NCBI GenBank assembly: GCA_964036195.1
Contig: OZ038460.1
Span: forward strand, 10,233,504-10,297,503
From: Sphaerolaimus hirsutus
Taxonomy: Eukaryota; Nematoda; Chromadorea; Monhysterida; Sphaerolaimidae
Reading direction: 5' to 3'
Length of the DNA stretch: 64,000 bases
The notes below the pieces were generated by a model. It was not told where the DNA came from. It ran no database searches and saw only the letters and a list, made by a program, of their open reading frames with translations. Position numbers and translations under genes: made by a program. Positions 1 through 19,500 of the stretch are shown in pieces. The first letter of the stretch is position 1, and each line of letters begins with the position of its first letter.

Positions 1-1840
1 TGGGACAGCGATTTTGCCAGCTACCTGAAAAAGCTCGACGCCAAGAAGCCTGTCATTTATACCGGCGATCTCAACGTTGCACATTTGGAATATGGTTTGT
101 CAACTTTAGGTTTACATAAATTTCGGTCGAAGGTTTTTGTTCACGTGCTTTTGTTTATTTGACCCACGTGTTAGATGTAGATGTGGCCGGGATCTATGAT
201 GCCACAAAAATAACAAAAATGCCATAATTTTTCAATCAAAAACAGTTTTTTTTCAAAACCGCATCTAATGAGTAAATAGATAAAGCTATACGCGGCATAA
301 CTCAAAAAACCACAAGCACAGAAATAAAACACCCCAAGCACATTATTTTAAAAACCTTTTAAAAGAGCGTTTTCTGTCGCCGTCTTAAAAATTCTTTTTC
401 CTACTATCGTCTACCCTTATAGACATCGCAAATCCCGACTCGAATAGGAACAAATCAGCCGGCTTCACTGATCAGGAAAGGCAAGCATTTACCGAATTGC
501 TAGATGCCGGTTTTGTGGTAAGTTTCTTCTTATCGATAACTCGCAACATTATTTTTTTATACTAATGTGACAACGCAGGACAGCTTCCGTCACTTGTACC
601 CACACGACACGAAAAAATACACGTACTGGTCTTTTCGATTCAACTGCCGTGCTAAGAACGTTGGCTGGTCAGTTAAGATGTTTTGGGGTTGTGTCGACCT
701 AAATCATGATTTGGGGGTGTGAACGCGTGAACATGTTCCTCTCTACCAAAAAAATTGCTCTACCAATAGTAGCGGCCCTAAGGATTTTTCAACTGATTTT
801 TTGGTCGATTTTTTCCTTATTTAAAAAAATCACAGGGTGAATAGATGCATGCCGCTGCTATAGGTAGAGCTAGGCTATTTCCAGGCCGATCCAGGAACCT
901 CCCCTCTTCCCCGTTCTGAAGCACTTTGAAGTGCACTTAAATTATGATATTTCCCTTAGTAACACGTAGGGATGGAAAAAAAGCGCTTTTTTTTAACGGC
1001 CCCGCTTTTTTTTAAAAAAACGCGCTTTTTTCGCTTTTTTTCAAAAAATGTTGAGACGTTCCCTAAAAACCCTCCCAAATATGGTTCTTTATCAATATAT
1101 ACAGGTATATCAGACAAGTGGCAGTACTTGTGATGATATATAGCCATATAATGGCTGTGTAGTCATTGGATAACACGATCAGTGGTGATTTCTGTCAAAA
1201 AAATTACTTTTTTTGTTGACTAATTATGTATATCGCAGTTTGTGAATGTTTCATGACTTTGAGTGAAGTTAAGCATGAAATAGTGCTTATAAATAAGGCT
1301 ATAAAAGAAGGCTAATACATTGAGACTAATGTTCCCCACTGTTGAAGTATTTGGGAGCACATTGGCTGAATATTCTATACTACACTAACATATCACAACT
1401 TATTATTACATGAGAGCATGCAGGGATAGAAGCAATTACACTAAAAATGCCACAAAACCAATGAAAACAGCCACCAGTGGTAATTTGCATGTGAAATTTT
1501 GCGCTTGCGCACAAAAAAATAGCAAAATACCTAGTGCATAAGTACAAAATTTTTTGCCAGCGCTTTTTTTTTAAAAAAAGCGCTGGGACCCTAGCGCTTT
1601 TTTTTAAAAAAAAGCGACGTTTTTTTTAAAAAAAAGCGCTTAAAAAAAAGCGCTTGCCATCCCTAGTAACACGATGCACATGCACGCTCAACTTTTCCTC
1701 ACCAAACCCAACTCAGGCGGCTAGACTATTTCTTGGTGAGCAAGCGCATAGCCGACCGAATCTGCGAGAGCCGCATCGACAAGCAGTGGGACCAGAGCGA
1801 CCACTCGCCGCTCGTGCTGCAGATGGCCAGTTTGGAGTAG
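1..1840 (+). CDS. APEX1: AP endonuclease, APEX1/exonuclease III family, 3' part (4 exons)
   Basis: Exons 1-94 (cut by the window start), 423-517, 579-667 and 1717-1840 join in phase to 133 residues and a TAG stop. Seen: the metal and active-site motif GDLNVAH in the first exon, NRNKSAGFTDQER in the second, DSFRHLYP and KNVGW in the third, and RLDYFLVS then SDHSPLVL in the last. These are the conserved C-terminal blocks of class II AP endonucleases, including the catalytic Asp/Asn of GDLNV and the Asp-His of SDH. Known role: the enzyme cuts DNA 5' of abasic sites in base excision repair, in the nucleus. Introns are GT-AG; the third one (668-1716) carries a hAT-type MITE. The N-terminal half lies upstream of the window. 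The next gene, ICA1, is convergent on the other strand. Confidence 0.95.
967..1665. mobile_element. hAT-type MITE, TAGGGATGG family, in APEX1 intron 3
   Basis: The ends are TAGGGATGG and CCATCCCTA, and the perfect 8-bp target duplication GTAACACG is at 959-966 and 1666-1673. Inner ends are built of AAAAGCGCTTTTTT-like stretches. No transposase is encoded. The 8-bp duplication points to the hAT superfamily; the family name is inference. Confidence 0.9.
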
Positions 1841-2437
1841 ATTGTGGTGGAGGAGGTTGATGGATTGGTTGATTGTTGTGATGTGGTTTGGTGTTTAGTG
1901 TGTGTAGTGTTGTCGGGGGTTTTCGTAATTTGTAAAAGAGTGAGGTTTTGAGCCTGATAGTTATTTCTACAGTATTTCTGAAGTGTTGTCATGAAGAATT
2001 GGCGTGTTGTGAAGAAAACAAGAGTGTACCCGGGGCCCCTTGGAACAACTTGGAAAGCTTTGGCGCGCCGCGCGCAGGAACTTTTATGCATTCGAAAGTT
2101 TTTTTTCTGTAAGCTGAACTAAAAGCAGAAATAGGTCTATCGAACGGAAAGCTGTACGACGAATGAAGTCAGGCCTAGGTGGTAAATTCCCATCCTTCAA
2201 GCGCTTTTGGTTACTTCCCCTTTCATAAATTTTTTTTTAATATTCTTCCGCGCACAGAACATGTTAATGTAACCTCTCACGTAAAAATAAATAACGTATT
2301 TTGCTTCTGGTTATTCCCGCGTGTGATAAATCTTAATAATTTGACCTGCTGCGGCCATTCAATGCAGCGTCCAAGGCAATACGTAGGATACCTTCCTGGC
2401 GCCATTCTCAGACCCTGTAAAACGTCAATGTCATGCG

Positions 2438-3739
2438 TAGGGTTCGCCGCTGTTTTTGTTGTTGTTTTTTAATTAAAAAAAACATGAGGTCCGAGACGTT
2501 GTTTTTTTAAACATCGGCCGAAATTTTTAGTACCAAGCACTAGGTATTTTGCAGAATTTTTGCGCGCAAGCGCGCAATTTCACACACAAATTGACATTGG
2601 TGATATTTTTCATTGGTTTTGTGGCATTTTTAGTATCAAGGCATCCATTTCTATGTGCTACCATGGGTAAATAAGCCTAGTAAATGTTGTATATAATATT
2701 CTGGTAATGTGCTTCCATGTACCTCCAGTGTGTAACACCACTCCCAAAGCAACCTCCTTTTATAACCTTGTTTGATCACTATACCGTGCCAAACTTCACT
2801 TCACCAAACAACATGTCGACAAAAAATGGACATTTTTGACACAAATCACCACTTATAATGCTATCCCATGTAGGGTGTCAAATAAATTTTTTTACGGAAA
2901 ACGGAAACGGAAACGGAAAATTTTTTTCAGCGGCCGGAAAACGGAACGGAAAACGGAAAAAAATTTGCACTTGGCGGAAAACGGAAACGGAAACGGAAAA
3001 AAAATTTCAGCGGCCGGAAAACGGAAAAAGGGGCCGGAAAAACGGAAACGGAAAAATGAAATTTGCGTGGAAATGGAAAAAATTTGCTGAAATTTTGCCG
3101 GAAAATGGATAAAATTTGCGGAAATTTTGCTGGAAGTGGAAAAAATTAGCAGAAATTTGCTGGAAACAGAATTTTTTTACATGATTGACATGATCTGCAT
3201 GAATGTTTACCAGTTTGTCTAATACAGAAAACAGAAAGTTGAGCCAGAAAAAGATAAAATGAGGCGGAAACATGGAAAATTGAGGCGGAAAAGGAAAAAA
3301 AGGCGGAAAAACTGGAAATTGAGGTAGAAAACGGAAAAAAGGCGGAAAAACTGAAAATTTAGCCGGAAAACGGAAAATGAGCCGGAAAAGCGGAAACGGA
3401 AAAAAAATTGGCCGGAAAACGGAACGGAAAACGGAAAAAATTTCAGCAGCCGGAAAACGGAACGGAAAACGGAAAAAATTTGCCTGCGGAAAACGGAAAC
3501 GGAAAACGGAAAACGGAAATTTGACACCCTAATCCCATGACTCCACAGCCATTATATGGTCATATATAACATCACAAAGTACTGTCGCTTGTCTGATATA
3601 CCTATATATATATTCACCCAGGGGCATATCTGGGAGCTTTTAAAAAACGTTTTTTTTATTAAAAAAAAACATTTTCAATTTTTTTTTAAACGTTGTTTAA
3701 AAAAAACATGGCGTAAAAAATACATTTTTTTCAACCCTA
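2438..3739. mobile_element. hAT-type MITE (TAGGGTT family) nested in the CWG element
   Basis: Ends TAGGGTT and AACCCTA with the perfect 8-bp duplication GTCATGCG at 2430-2437 and 3740-3747. AAACGTTTTTT-like runs lie near both ends. It is itself interrupted by the 2871-3531 element; without that insert it would be about 630 bp. Confidence 0.85.
2871..3531. mobile_element. hAT-type MITE (TAGGGTGTCAA family) with GGAAAACGG simple-repeat interior
   Basis: Ends TAGGGTGTCAAAT and ATTTGACACCCTA, perfect 8-bp duplication ATCCCATG at 2863-2870 and 3532-3539. Nearly the whole interior is diverged GGAAAACGGAAACGG repeats pointing outward from both ends. A second full copy is at 43426-43951 and a relic at 9610-9845. 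Confidence 0.9.
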
Positions 3740-3827
3740 GTCATGCGTACGTTTGCCATTTCACTCGGCATTTTACATGACTTTTGACACTGCATGACAT
3801 TTTACAGGGTCTGAGGCCTGGGCCCAG

Positions 3828-4294
3828 CAGAAGTTGTTAAAAGTACCAAAAAATTCAAAGTATAGGTAAACATAAAGTATTTGTTTTTACTCACCCCCTG
3901 AGTACAGAAAACGTTTTTTACTTTTACTCATGAGTAAAATACTTTTTTTCTCCAGAAAACATAAAATTGATTTTTTTTTAGAAATTTTCACTAAAAATCA
4001 CAAATTTTCGTGCCTTTTTCACCATTTTAACCTTTGAATTCACTATTTCATGTGTTATTTCAGCTAGTTTTGAAATTTTGTCCTATTTGCTTTTTTCTCA
4101 ATTTTTCCCCATCTATGCCTTGAAAAAGCATATAATAAAGCCTGTCTGAAGTACGTTTTCTGTACTCGAGTACTTTCAAAATGTCTACGTAAATGCGAGT
4201 ACAGGTACTTTTTCAAAGTATACGTAAACGTATTCACTCAGTACTCCAGTATACGTACTTTTTGAGTAAACGTAAATACGTTTTAACAACTATG
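3828..4294. mobile_element. hAT-type MITE, GTTGTTAAAAGTAC family
   Basis: Ends CAGAAGTTGTTAAAAG and TTTTAACAACTATG are inverted. Flanking 8-mers GGGCCCAG (3820-3827) and GGTCCCAG (4295-4302) differ at one base. The interior repeats AAAGTA/TACTCG motifs. Related relics lie at about 8770-9150, 25683-25810 and 34890-35220. Confidence 0.7.
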
Positions 4295-4938
4295 GGTCCC
4301 AGGCGTATTTTGGCTACCGGTAACCTTGGCACATATTGAAACTCCGCGGTGACCCCGTCCTCCACGAAAATTTTGTTCGGCAACATGTCCAAACTTTTTG
4401 TAAAAAAACATTTGTTTTTGCGGTGATACTCAATAGTGTTTACAACGAATGCGCAACGTATTTACATTTAGTCAAAGAGACAAGCAAATAAAAAATATAA
4501 CTGACTTTCAACAAAAATAAAAATAGTTGTTTAGTCATGTTTGTAAGGATGGAATGAGTACATTTGCGTGGAAATCACAGTTCAACCAATATTTGGTATT
4601 TGTATGAATGACAAGTTTAGAAATTATGCTCATGAAGACTAATCATCATTGGGACTTCACAAGGTGATTATGGAATGCCGAAAGCTTTGGGGAAAAGTGA
4701 GAAGCTAAAACAGAAGGAAACAACAACAAAAAATTCACCACCCACAACAACTCCAATCTCAAATAATGAAAATGAAAGCCAAGTACCAGATCACACATAG
4801 CGTTCCAAAAATGGATGTTCTCCAGAAAAAAATTAAATAAAATCTCTGAAACAAAGCAGAGATAAAAATGAGAGATTTTTATATTCTCATAATATAAGTA
4901 TTATAAAATCTATCCAGAAACCCCCTGGAGAAAACATA

Positions 4939-5183
4939 CCGTATTTCCTCGAAATACCCCCCCCCCTCAAAATGGGCACTATGAATTTGTGGTCCGGGAA
5001 ATGCATAATAGACGTTTGAAACACTTACTGTGTTATGTTAGAACATCGTTTATACCATCTTCATCCTTATCAGAGGCTGTAAAAACTTATAAATGGTGGT
5101 TGTTGTTGCATTTTTCACGTTTTTCTCTCAAAATTGTCACTCTGAAAAAATAAACCCCCGAGGGGTAATTCGAGGAAATACGG
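4939..5183. mobile_element. TA-flanked MITE, CCGTATTTCCTCGAA family
   Basis: Starts CCGTATTTCCTCGAAATACC and ends with its inverse, flanked by TA at 4937-4938 and 5184-5185. The arms contain runs of C or G. TA duplication suggests the Tc1/mariner/pogo group. Many other copies exist in the window. Confidence 0.75.
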
Positions 5184-5276
5184 TAAATATATATATAAGA
5201 ATTTTTATAATTTCTCTACTTGAAAATATTTTAGAGATTTTTAGAACGCTAATCACGCAGAGAAACATTTCATGCC

Positions 5277-13625
<8,349 letters not shown>

Positions 13626-14791
13626 GCATTCAATTGTCTTTCACAGGCTCACGGGTTCAATCGTTTGTCAAGCCTTTCACATTCTTATTGAAATTTGCGC
13701 CAGGGGTAATCGATTCAGAGTCGGTTATTTATCGGGGTATTTCTATTGCATTTTTGAAATGACCGACCTGTACATTGTGTCGCCACAGCCCACTCTATAA
13801 CAGCATTTTCAGGAAACGAGATTTTCAGGATATTGCGGCTTCTGGTAGCGGGAAGCAGCTAACAATTTTAGCCGACATCATCTCTGCAGGGTACAAAAAC
13901 GGGACACACTCGTTCTTAGACAAAACTTAAACAATTTTTTATTATCGTAATTAGGCGGTTCGTTTTTTGATAAAATAAACTGACTATCAGTTTTAAGAAA
14001 TCAGTTGAGCGATTGCGCATGGAATCTGCTGTCAACCGGGAAAGATTTTGATGTGCTATAGTCCGACACATGAGAAATCGTGAGCTAGATGCTTCACACA
14101 AATACGGGAATTCATACAACTGTAGACTTCTACACTTCTTGGACTGTTGCCAAAATGTAAAATGCGCGAAGAGCCTTGTGAAATACGAATGTCCATTTGC
14201 AGCCAGCCAGCATTATTTATCGAAGCGTGAATCCGACCGCGGCTGCAGAATCAGAATTTTTCCGCGCACATGCGCCACGTGCAGCGGCGAAACCCATTTC
14301 GATGCAATGCGCGAAATAATATCAATGTATGGAAGGAAAGCCGTAGAAGCGTTCCCGCTGTGCGCGGCACGTGCCGCCGCTGTAGTGATTTCATGCGTGC
14401 AAGCTTTTGCGCCTGCTTTTTTCTTCATTCAAGGCAACCTTGTATTTTAATTTGCATGTGATGCATGATTGCAAATTTCTAACTACGATAGATATTTTCA
14501 AAGACAAGAGATATTTATCACGATGCTATAAAAAATAATTGATGTTCACAAAGATCAATTAGGTAGGTAATTAAAAAAGCATCTGTCCGTATCTCGAAGG
14601 TTTTGTTTCGCAGTTTTTTATGATTTAGCAGTGCTGGCGGTGGATGTTTTTGCTTTCCAGTATTAAGTACTTGTGCACTATGATATTTATACGCATGGAA
14701 ATAAATAAAATACAGTGCATATGACAAATGTGCTTGGTGAAATACAACTGGACGGTGAGTGGAGCTGCGGCCTGGTTTGGCATCTGACGTG

Positions 14792-15743
14792 TAGGGCTCG
14801 AACTCGACTCGACTCGACTCGTGACTCGAGGGTAAAACAGGGTACCGACTCGACTCGCCCGACTCGACCGGAAAAATATGGCCCAAACTCGAGACTCGAG
14901 GTTTTTGCCTGACTTTACTCGAAATTTTGGCAAATTTCGAGTCAGGGTTTCCATTCAAGAATGTCCTAAAATATCAATCTGGATATGAAATTTTAAACAT
15001 ATTTTCCAAAAATTTTGCGCGCAAGCGCGCATTTACACACCACATGCATGGTATATTGTGGATTGGCTGGCATATGTATTGAATGGTGTTAAAACTAAAA
15101 TTCTGTATTACCATACAATTCCACATAATGTGTGTGCACACACTAGTTTAGCGCCAGATTTTGGTAAACTGATCAATCGGCTTTGATAAAACGCATCTGA
15201 GTTTACTGAAATGAGATATTCTTAATCCCCATTAACTGCAGTTGACAGATACAACATTCTGGTAAACTCAAATGCATTCAAAGCCAATTTATGAGTTTAC
15301 CAAGTCTGGCAGTAAACTAGCGTGTGCTGCGCCACATACACACACACCACCTCAAATGCATTGCACAATGTTGGCACTGATCCAAAAAATGTTGTAAAAG
15401 ATGTTGATTTTCCATCCCTAGCTGATTTTTTTGCAACTTTATTTGTAACAACATGAGTGATAAAAAGTTCTATTTTTGCTTTATCTTGATATTTAAATGA
15501 ACTGTTGGCGTTTAAACTTCATTAAGTGTGTGTGACAACATTGGTAGATAAACCAGTGTCAAAAATTACTGCAAGGGTCATACCCAAAAGTAATACACCC
15601 GACTCGACTCGAGACTCGAGATTTTTGCCCGACTCGACTCGACTTTTCACTGGCTCGCCCGACTCGACTCGCCGACTCGACCGGAAAAAATTTGGGGAGG
15701 CGACTCGAACTCGAGTTTGAAAAAAATCGAGTTTCGAGCCCTA
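14792..15743. mobile_element. hAT-type MITE (TAGGGCTCGAA family) with GACTC simple-repeat ends
   Basis: Ends TAGGGCTCGAACTCGACTCG and TTTCGAGCCCTA, perfect 8-bp duplication CTGACGTG at 14784-14791 and 15744-15751. Inner flanks are arrays of GACTCGACTCGA; the middle is unique, non-coding sequence. Confidence 0.9.
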
Positions 15744-15774
15744 CTGACGTGCCTAGTTTGTGTGGAACACATTA

Positions 15775-16117
15775 CCGTATTTCTTGTAATAGAATGGCAA
15801 CCTCCAATAGAATGCCACATCCAATAGAATGGCAGGTAGAAGTCGCATTGGAAGAGTGCCAAAACACAAAAAATATTAGAAAAATGGGCGGTGAGAACAC
15901 CTGGTGTTCAAAACATGATTCAGAGGAGTTTTCACATTTAATTTGTTTGAATTGATGGTCTGATATCAAAATGTTTACGGTTCATTAAAAACACTATTTT
16001 CAAATGAAAAGCGTGTGAAAAAAGATTGATAAAAAAATAGAATAGCACCTCCATTAGAACAGCAGGTAAAAAGTTGACAAAAAGTAGCACATTGCTCTTC
16101 TATTAGAAGAAATACGG
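15775..16117. mobile_element. TA-flanked MITE, CCGTATTTCTTCTAATAGA subfamily
   Basis: Starts CCGTATTTCTTGTAATAGAA and ends TCTATTAGAAGAAATACGG, flanked by TA on both sides. Inner arms repeat AATAGAAT(G/A)GCA. Same subfamily as 17352-17468. Confidence 0.8.
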
Positions 16118-16536
16118 TATGCATCACATGCATTAACGAGCGGCAATGCTTGTGTGTCGTCATTGACACACAAATGTTGAATGTCCATTCAATACTAATT
16201 GATATTGTGCTTTATTCATGATTACTCATATTCCAACCCGTGTATTATGGAAGCACTGAATAATATAAATGTTTTACATTTACTAATGAGTTTTATCACT
16301 ATCTCGGGGTAGGCATTTGAATAGGTAGCTTATATTTACAAGCACGTGTTCTACGTTTATCCACATTTCCACATAATTTACAAAATACAGGAAGTAAAGT
16401 AAAGTCTGTAAGTAAAATATTTAGGCATCACACAAATGGAAGTGGTAAAATAATAAGAACAACTCTGACTATGCATTTTTGCTTGACCAACTAGACGGGA
16501 ACTTAAGTGCAGAACGATTTGTCTTTCCTTTTGCCT

Positions 16537-19500
16537 TCACGTCGCTCTTTCGACATCTGCGTTGATTAGCCAGAATTAATTAGATTTGGTCGCTTCAGAA
16601 GAAATGAACAACCCACCTGGAATCCGGGCGATCAATCGATCTGCAATTGGACGGGTTATTGAGCTGTCGCAATGCGGGATCGTCTGGATGAGTGCCAGAA
16701 TAATGAACAAAGCGTTGACCAAAAACTTACGGATTAGTAACGATGGCAGACAAAAATTCGTGGTAAAATTTTGACCTGTCAGATTATTTAAAACAGCCTT
16801 CAGTTTTGGATCAAAACTTATCATTAGAACGAGCATTTGATAGTAGTGATGGAAAAGCGCCATGAAAAATGGTGCTGGCACCCTTGGCGCCATTAAAGGG
16901 TGCCAGCGCCACGGCGCCATTCCATCACTATTTGACAGTACCACGGCCGAACTTATCATGAGAACTAGGTAGTTTTCGAATTTACGAATTTTCTAACTTT
17001 TACAAAACAAATCGCTTTGATGTGTTCTTCTCTGACAGTGGGTGTAAAGACACGAAAATGCCGAAATCATCCATTATCGAATTTTCCATTTTCCGTTTGC
17101 CGTCGTTATCCCAAACACATACCACCTCTTTCCTGGTCTGTGCCATTGTGCTGCGCCTGTCCGTCACTCGCATCAGCGCCGTTGTTGCAATGGCCGTTGC
17201 ACTGAACATTGGACTGTGACTTTCTGGCGCTGCTCTCATTGGTGTCGTTGTTGTCGCACGTGGACGCTTCCGAACTGGACGGGAACGGGTCGTACAGGTT
17301 GAATCTGCGTCGCAGTTTTGTTTTTGGTTGCTTCGACTTGTTATGACATTACCGTATTTCTTCTAATAGAACGGCAGCCTCCAATAGAACGGCACCTCCA
17401 ATAGAACAGCAGGTAAAAAAGTTGATGAAAAATATAGAACGGCGCTCTTCTATTAGAAGAAATACGGTATACCGTATTTCCTCGAAATACCTCCTTGAAT
17501 TAACCCCCCTCGAAATTCCCCCTTGAATTAACCTCCCATCGAAATACCCCAATGTTTTTCGAGCTGAGGAAAAAGTAGCCCCCTCCTCGTAATACCCTCT
17601 CCGACTGGAATAATGTACATCATGTATTTTATGCAATGTAAATACAGTATGTATTTATTGCCCTCTGAATCACTTTCCTCCCCCCGCTCAAATTTGGCTG
17701 GCGAAATAAAAAAACCCTGGGGGTATTTCGAGGAAATACGGTAGGTAGATTTCAAAGAGTGTGTCACACTTGTGTCCAAAATCGGTCTCGACGACCACGT
17801 TAGACTCGTCGTCGCTGTCCGCCTCGGGCGTGACGAACACCACCTCCATGTGCAGGTCGCCCTCCTGCGTGCCGCGTGCTCATATTAACTAGTTGTGGGA
17901 TCAAAAAAGTTTTGGAATCCTTTGCGCCAGAAAATGATCAGAATATGCGTCGAGAACATTACACACACTTTTCAAACTCAAATTTGTACATGGTCGGGCT
18001 GAAAAGTCCCCGGGCAGTGCTCGCCATTCGCGCTAGGGGTAAGCTACGTTTATAAAATTTTAACACGTTAATATATCAGGTGTTTTGAGTTTTCACCCAA
18101 AATTTCACCCCTCTAGCTCCACCCACTGCGGAACTGTGGGGGTTACAATTTCGGCCATTTTGTACTGATGTACAAATGGTGCTCTAGCTCAACGCTGCTT
18201 TAAGTTGTGATCATGAAACTTTGGCTAGTGTAAGCCACCAGTGTTGGCAATGTGCCAGCACTAACCAACAATAGCTATGATATCATAAGCCTAGTCCATA
18301 TTGCCATTACTGTCACTACTCTCACTACCAAATACATCATTCTGCCTCTACGGTTGGTCAATACAGGTTAATACAGGAGGAGTTTTTCATGCACACTGCT
18401 GTTGAACACAGGTAATATGTCCACTACAGATTAGTAATGAAACACAAATGAAATTTAATTGACATAATAATTTACTGCACATTTCAAAACAACATTAAAA
18501 TCACTGCAATACAACATGATCTCAGATGATCACCAAAAACATCCATCACAGTTCCCACGTTTCTTGCACATCACCCTGATCTGCATATTTATTTTACCTT
18601 AATAACAATGATGTTCATGAAAGTGTTGAATACTATCAGCACATTGAAAACACTGGTGGCTCACACTAGCCAAAGTTTCATGATCACAACTTAAAGCAGC
18701 GTTGAGCTAGAGCACCATTTGAACATCAGTACAAAATGACCGAAATTGTAACCCCCACAGTTCCGCAGTGGGTGGAGCTAGAGGGGTGAAATTTTGGGTG
18801 AAAACTCAGAACACCTGATATATTAACGTGTTAAAATTTTATAACCGTAGCTTACCCCTAGCGCGAATGGCGAGCACTGCCCGGGGACTTTTCGGCCCGA
18901 CCATGTAAATGTGTGTGTACAGGTGCCAGTCTAGACCCTGTAAAAGGCCCTGTAAAATGCCAAATGTGATGCAAAGTGTCAAAGGGCGTGAAAAATGCCC
19001 AGTAAAATGGCAAACGTATTTACGTTTGACATTTTACAGGGCATTTTACAGGGTCTGCGACTGCCCCCTGAAGCCCTATGTACAGATCCAGCGGCACGCG
19101 AATAGACTTCAGCCATGAAAAGTTCCTCAACTCACCTGTTTCGATAATATTTCCACCGCCTGTGCATGCTTGGCGTCGCGCAAGTCGACCCCGTTCACCT
19201 GCAGTATGGCATCGCCGACGTACAGCTGGCCGCAACGCTCGGCCGGCTGCCCCGGGTGAATCTCCGAGATGAGGATCGGCACCCCGTGTTCGCGGCCGCC
19301 CTGTGCATAGTGCTCTCTTCAGTCAGGTGCCATTACCAGACCCTGTGAAAGGCCCTGTAAAATGTCATGCAAAGTGTCAAAAGTCATGGAAAATGCCCTA
19401 CAAAATTGCAACCGAGTTGCCATTTTGCAGGGCATTTTCCATGACTTTCGACACTTTGCATGACATTTGCCATTTTCCACGGATTTTTACAGGGTCTGGG

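Larger units (their letters stand above)
2399..3817. mobile_element. Harbinger-like palindromic MITE (CWG family), split by later insertions
   Basis: Left end GCGCCATTCTCAGACCCTG and right end CAGGGTCTGAGGC are inverted copies, flanked by the direct repeat CTG at 2396-2398 and 3818-3820. The original element was only about 110 bp; a hAT-type element with its own duplication sits inside it. Same family as 22867-23055. Confidence 0.75.
1841..5276. other. Intergenic region between the convergent 3' ends of APEX1 and ICA1
   Basis: No coding exon was recognised. Most of the stretch is nested transposons, listed separately. 1841-2398 has no recognisable feature. 4300-4938 is AT-rich, with a weak inverted repeat whose arms (about 4795-4860 and 5215-5262) surround the TA-flanked element. 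Short reading frames rich in Lys/Arg near 2836-3273 come from GGAAAACGG simple repeats and are not genes. Confidence 0.6.

Noticed and set aside
967-1665. APEX1 intron 3 MITE as another introner
   Set aside because: The element ends are 51 and 299 bases away from the splice sites and its 8-bp duplication is wholly intronic; it inserted into an existing intron.
2836-3527. Lys/Arg- and Phe/Arg-rich frames
   Set aside because: Translations of GGAAAACGG simple repeats inside a MITE, readable on both strands.
16576-16959. 127-codon minus-strand frame with a hydrophobic stretch as GOPC last exon
   Set aside because: It runs through a MITE, has no similarity to the GOPC C terminus, and no in-phase acceptor was found.
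17743-17769. GOPC exon 8 extended to the GT supplied by the adjacent MITE (ACC|GTATTT)
   Set aside because: The earlier donor at 17769 gives the right phase and restores the conserved GHKFNLY junction; the longer form does not.
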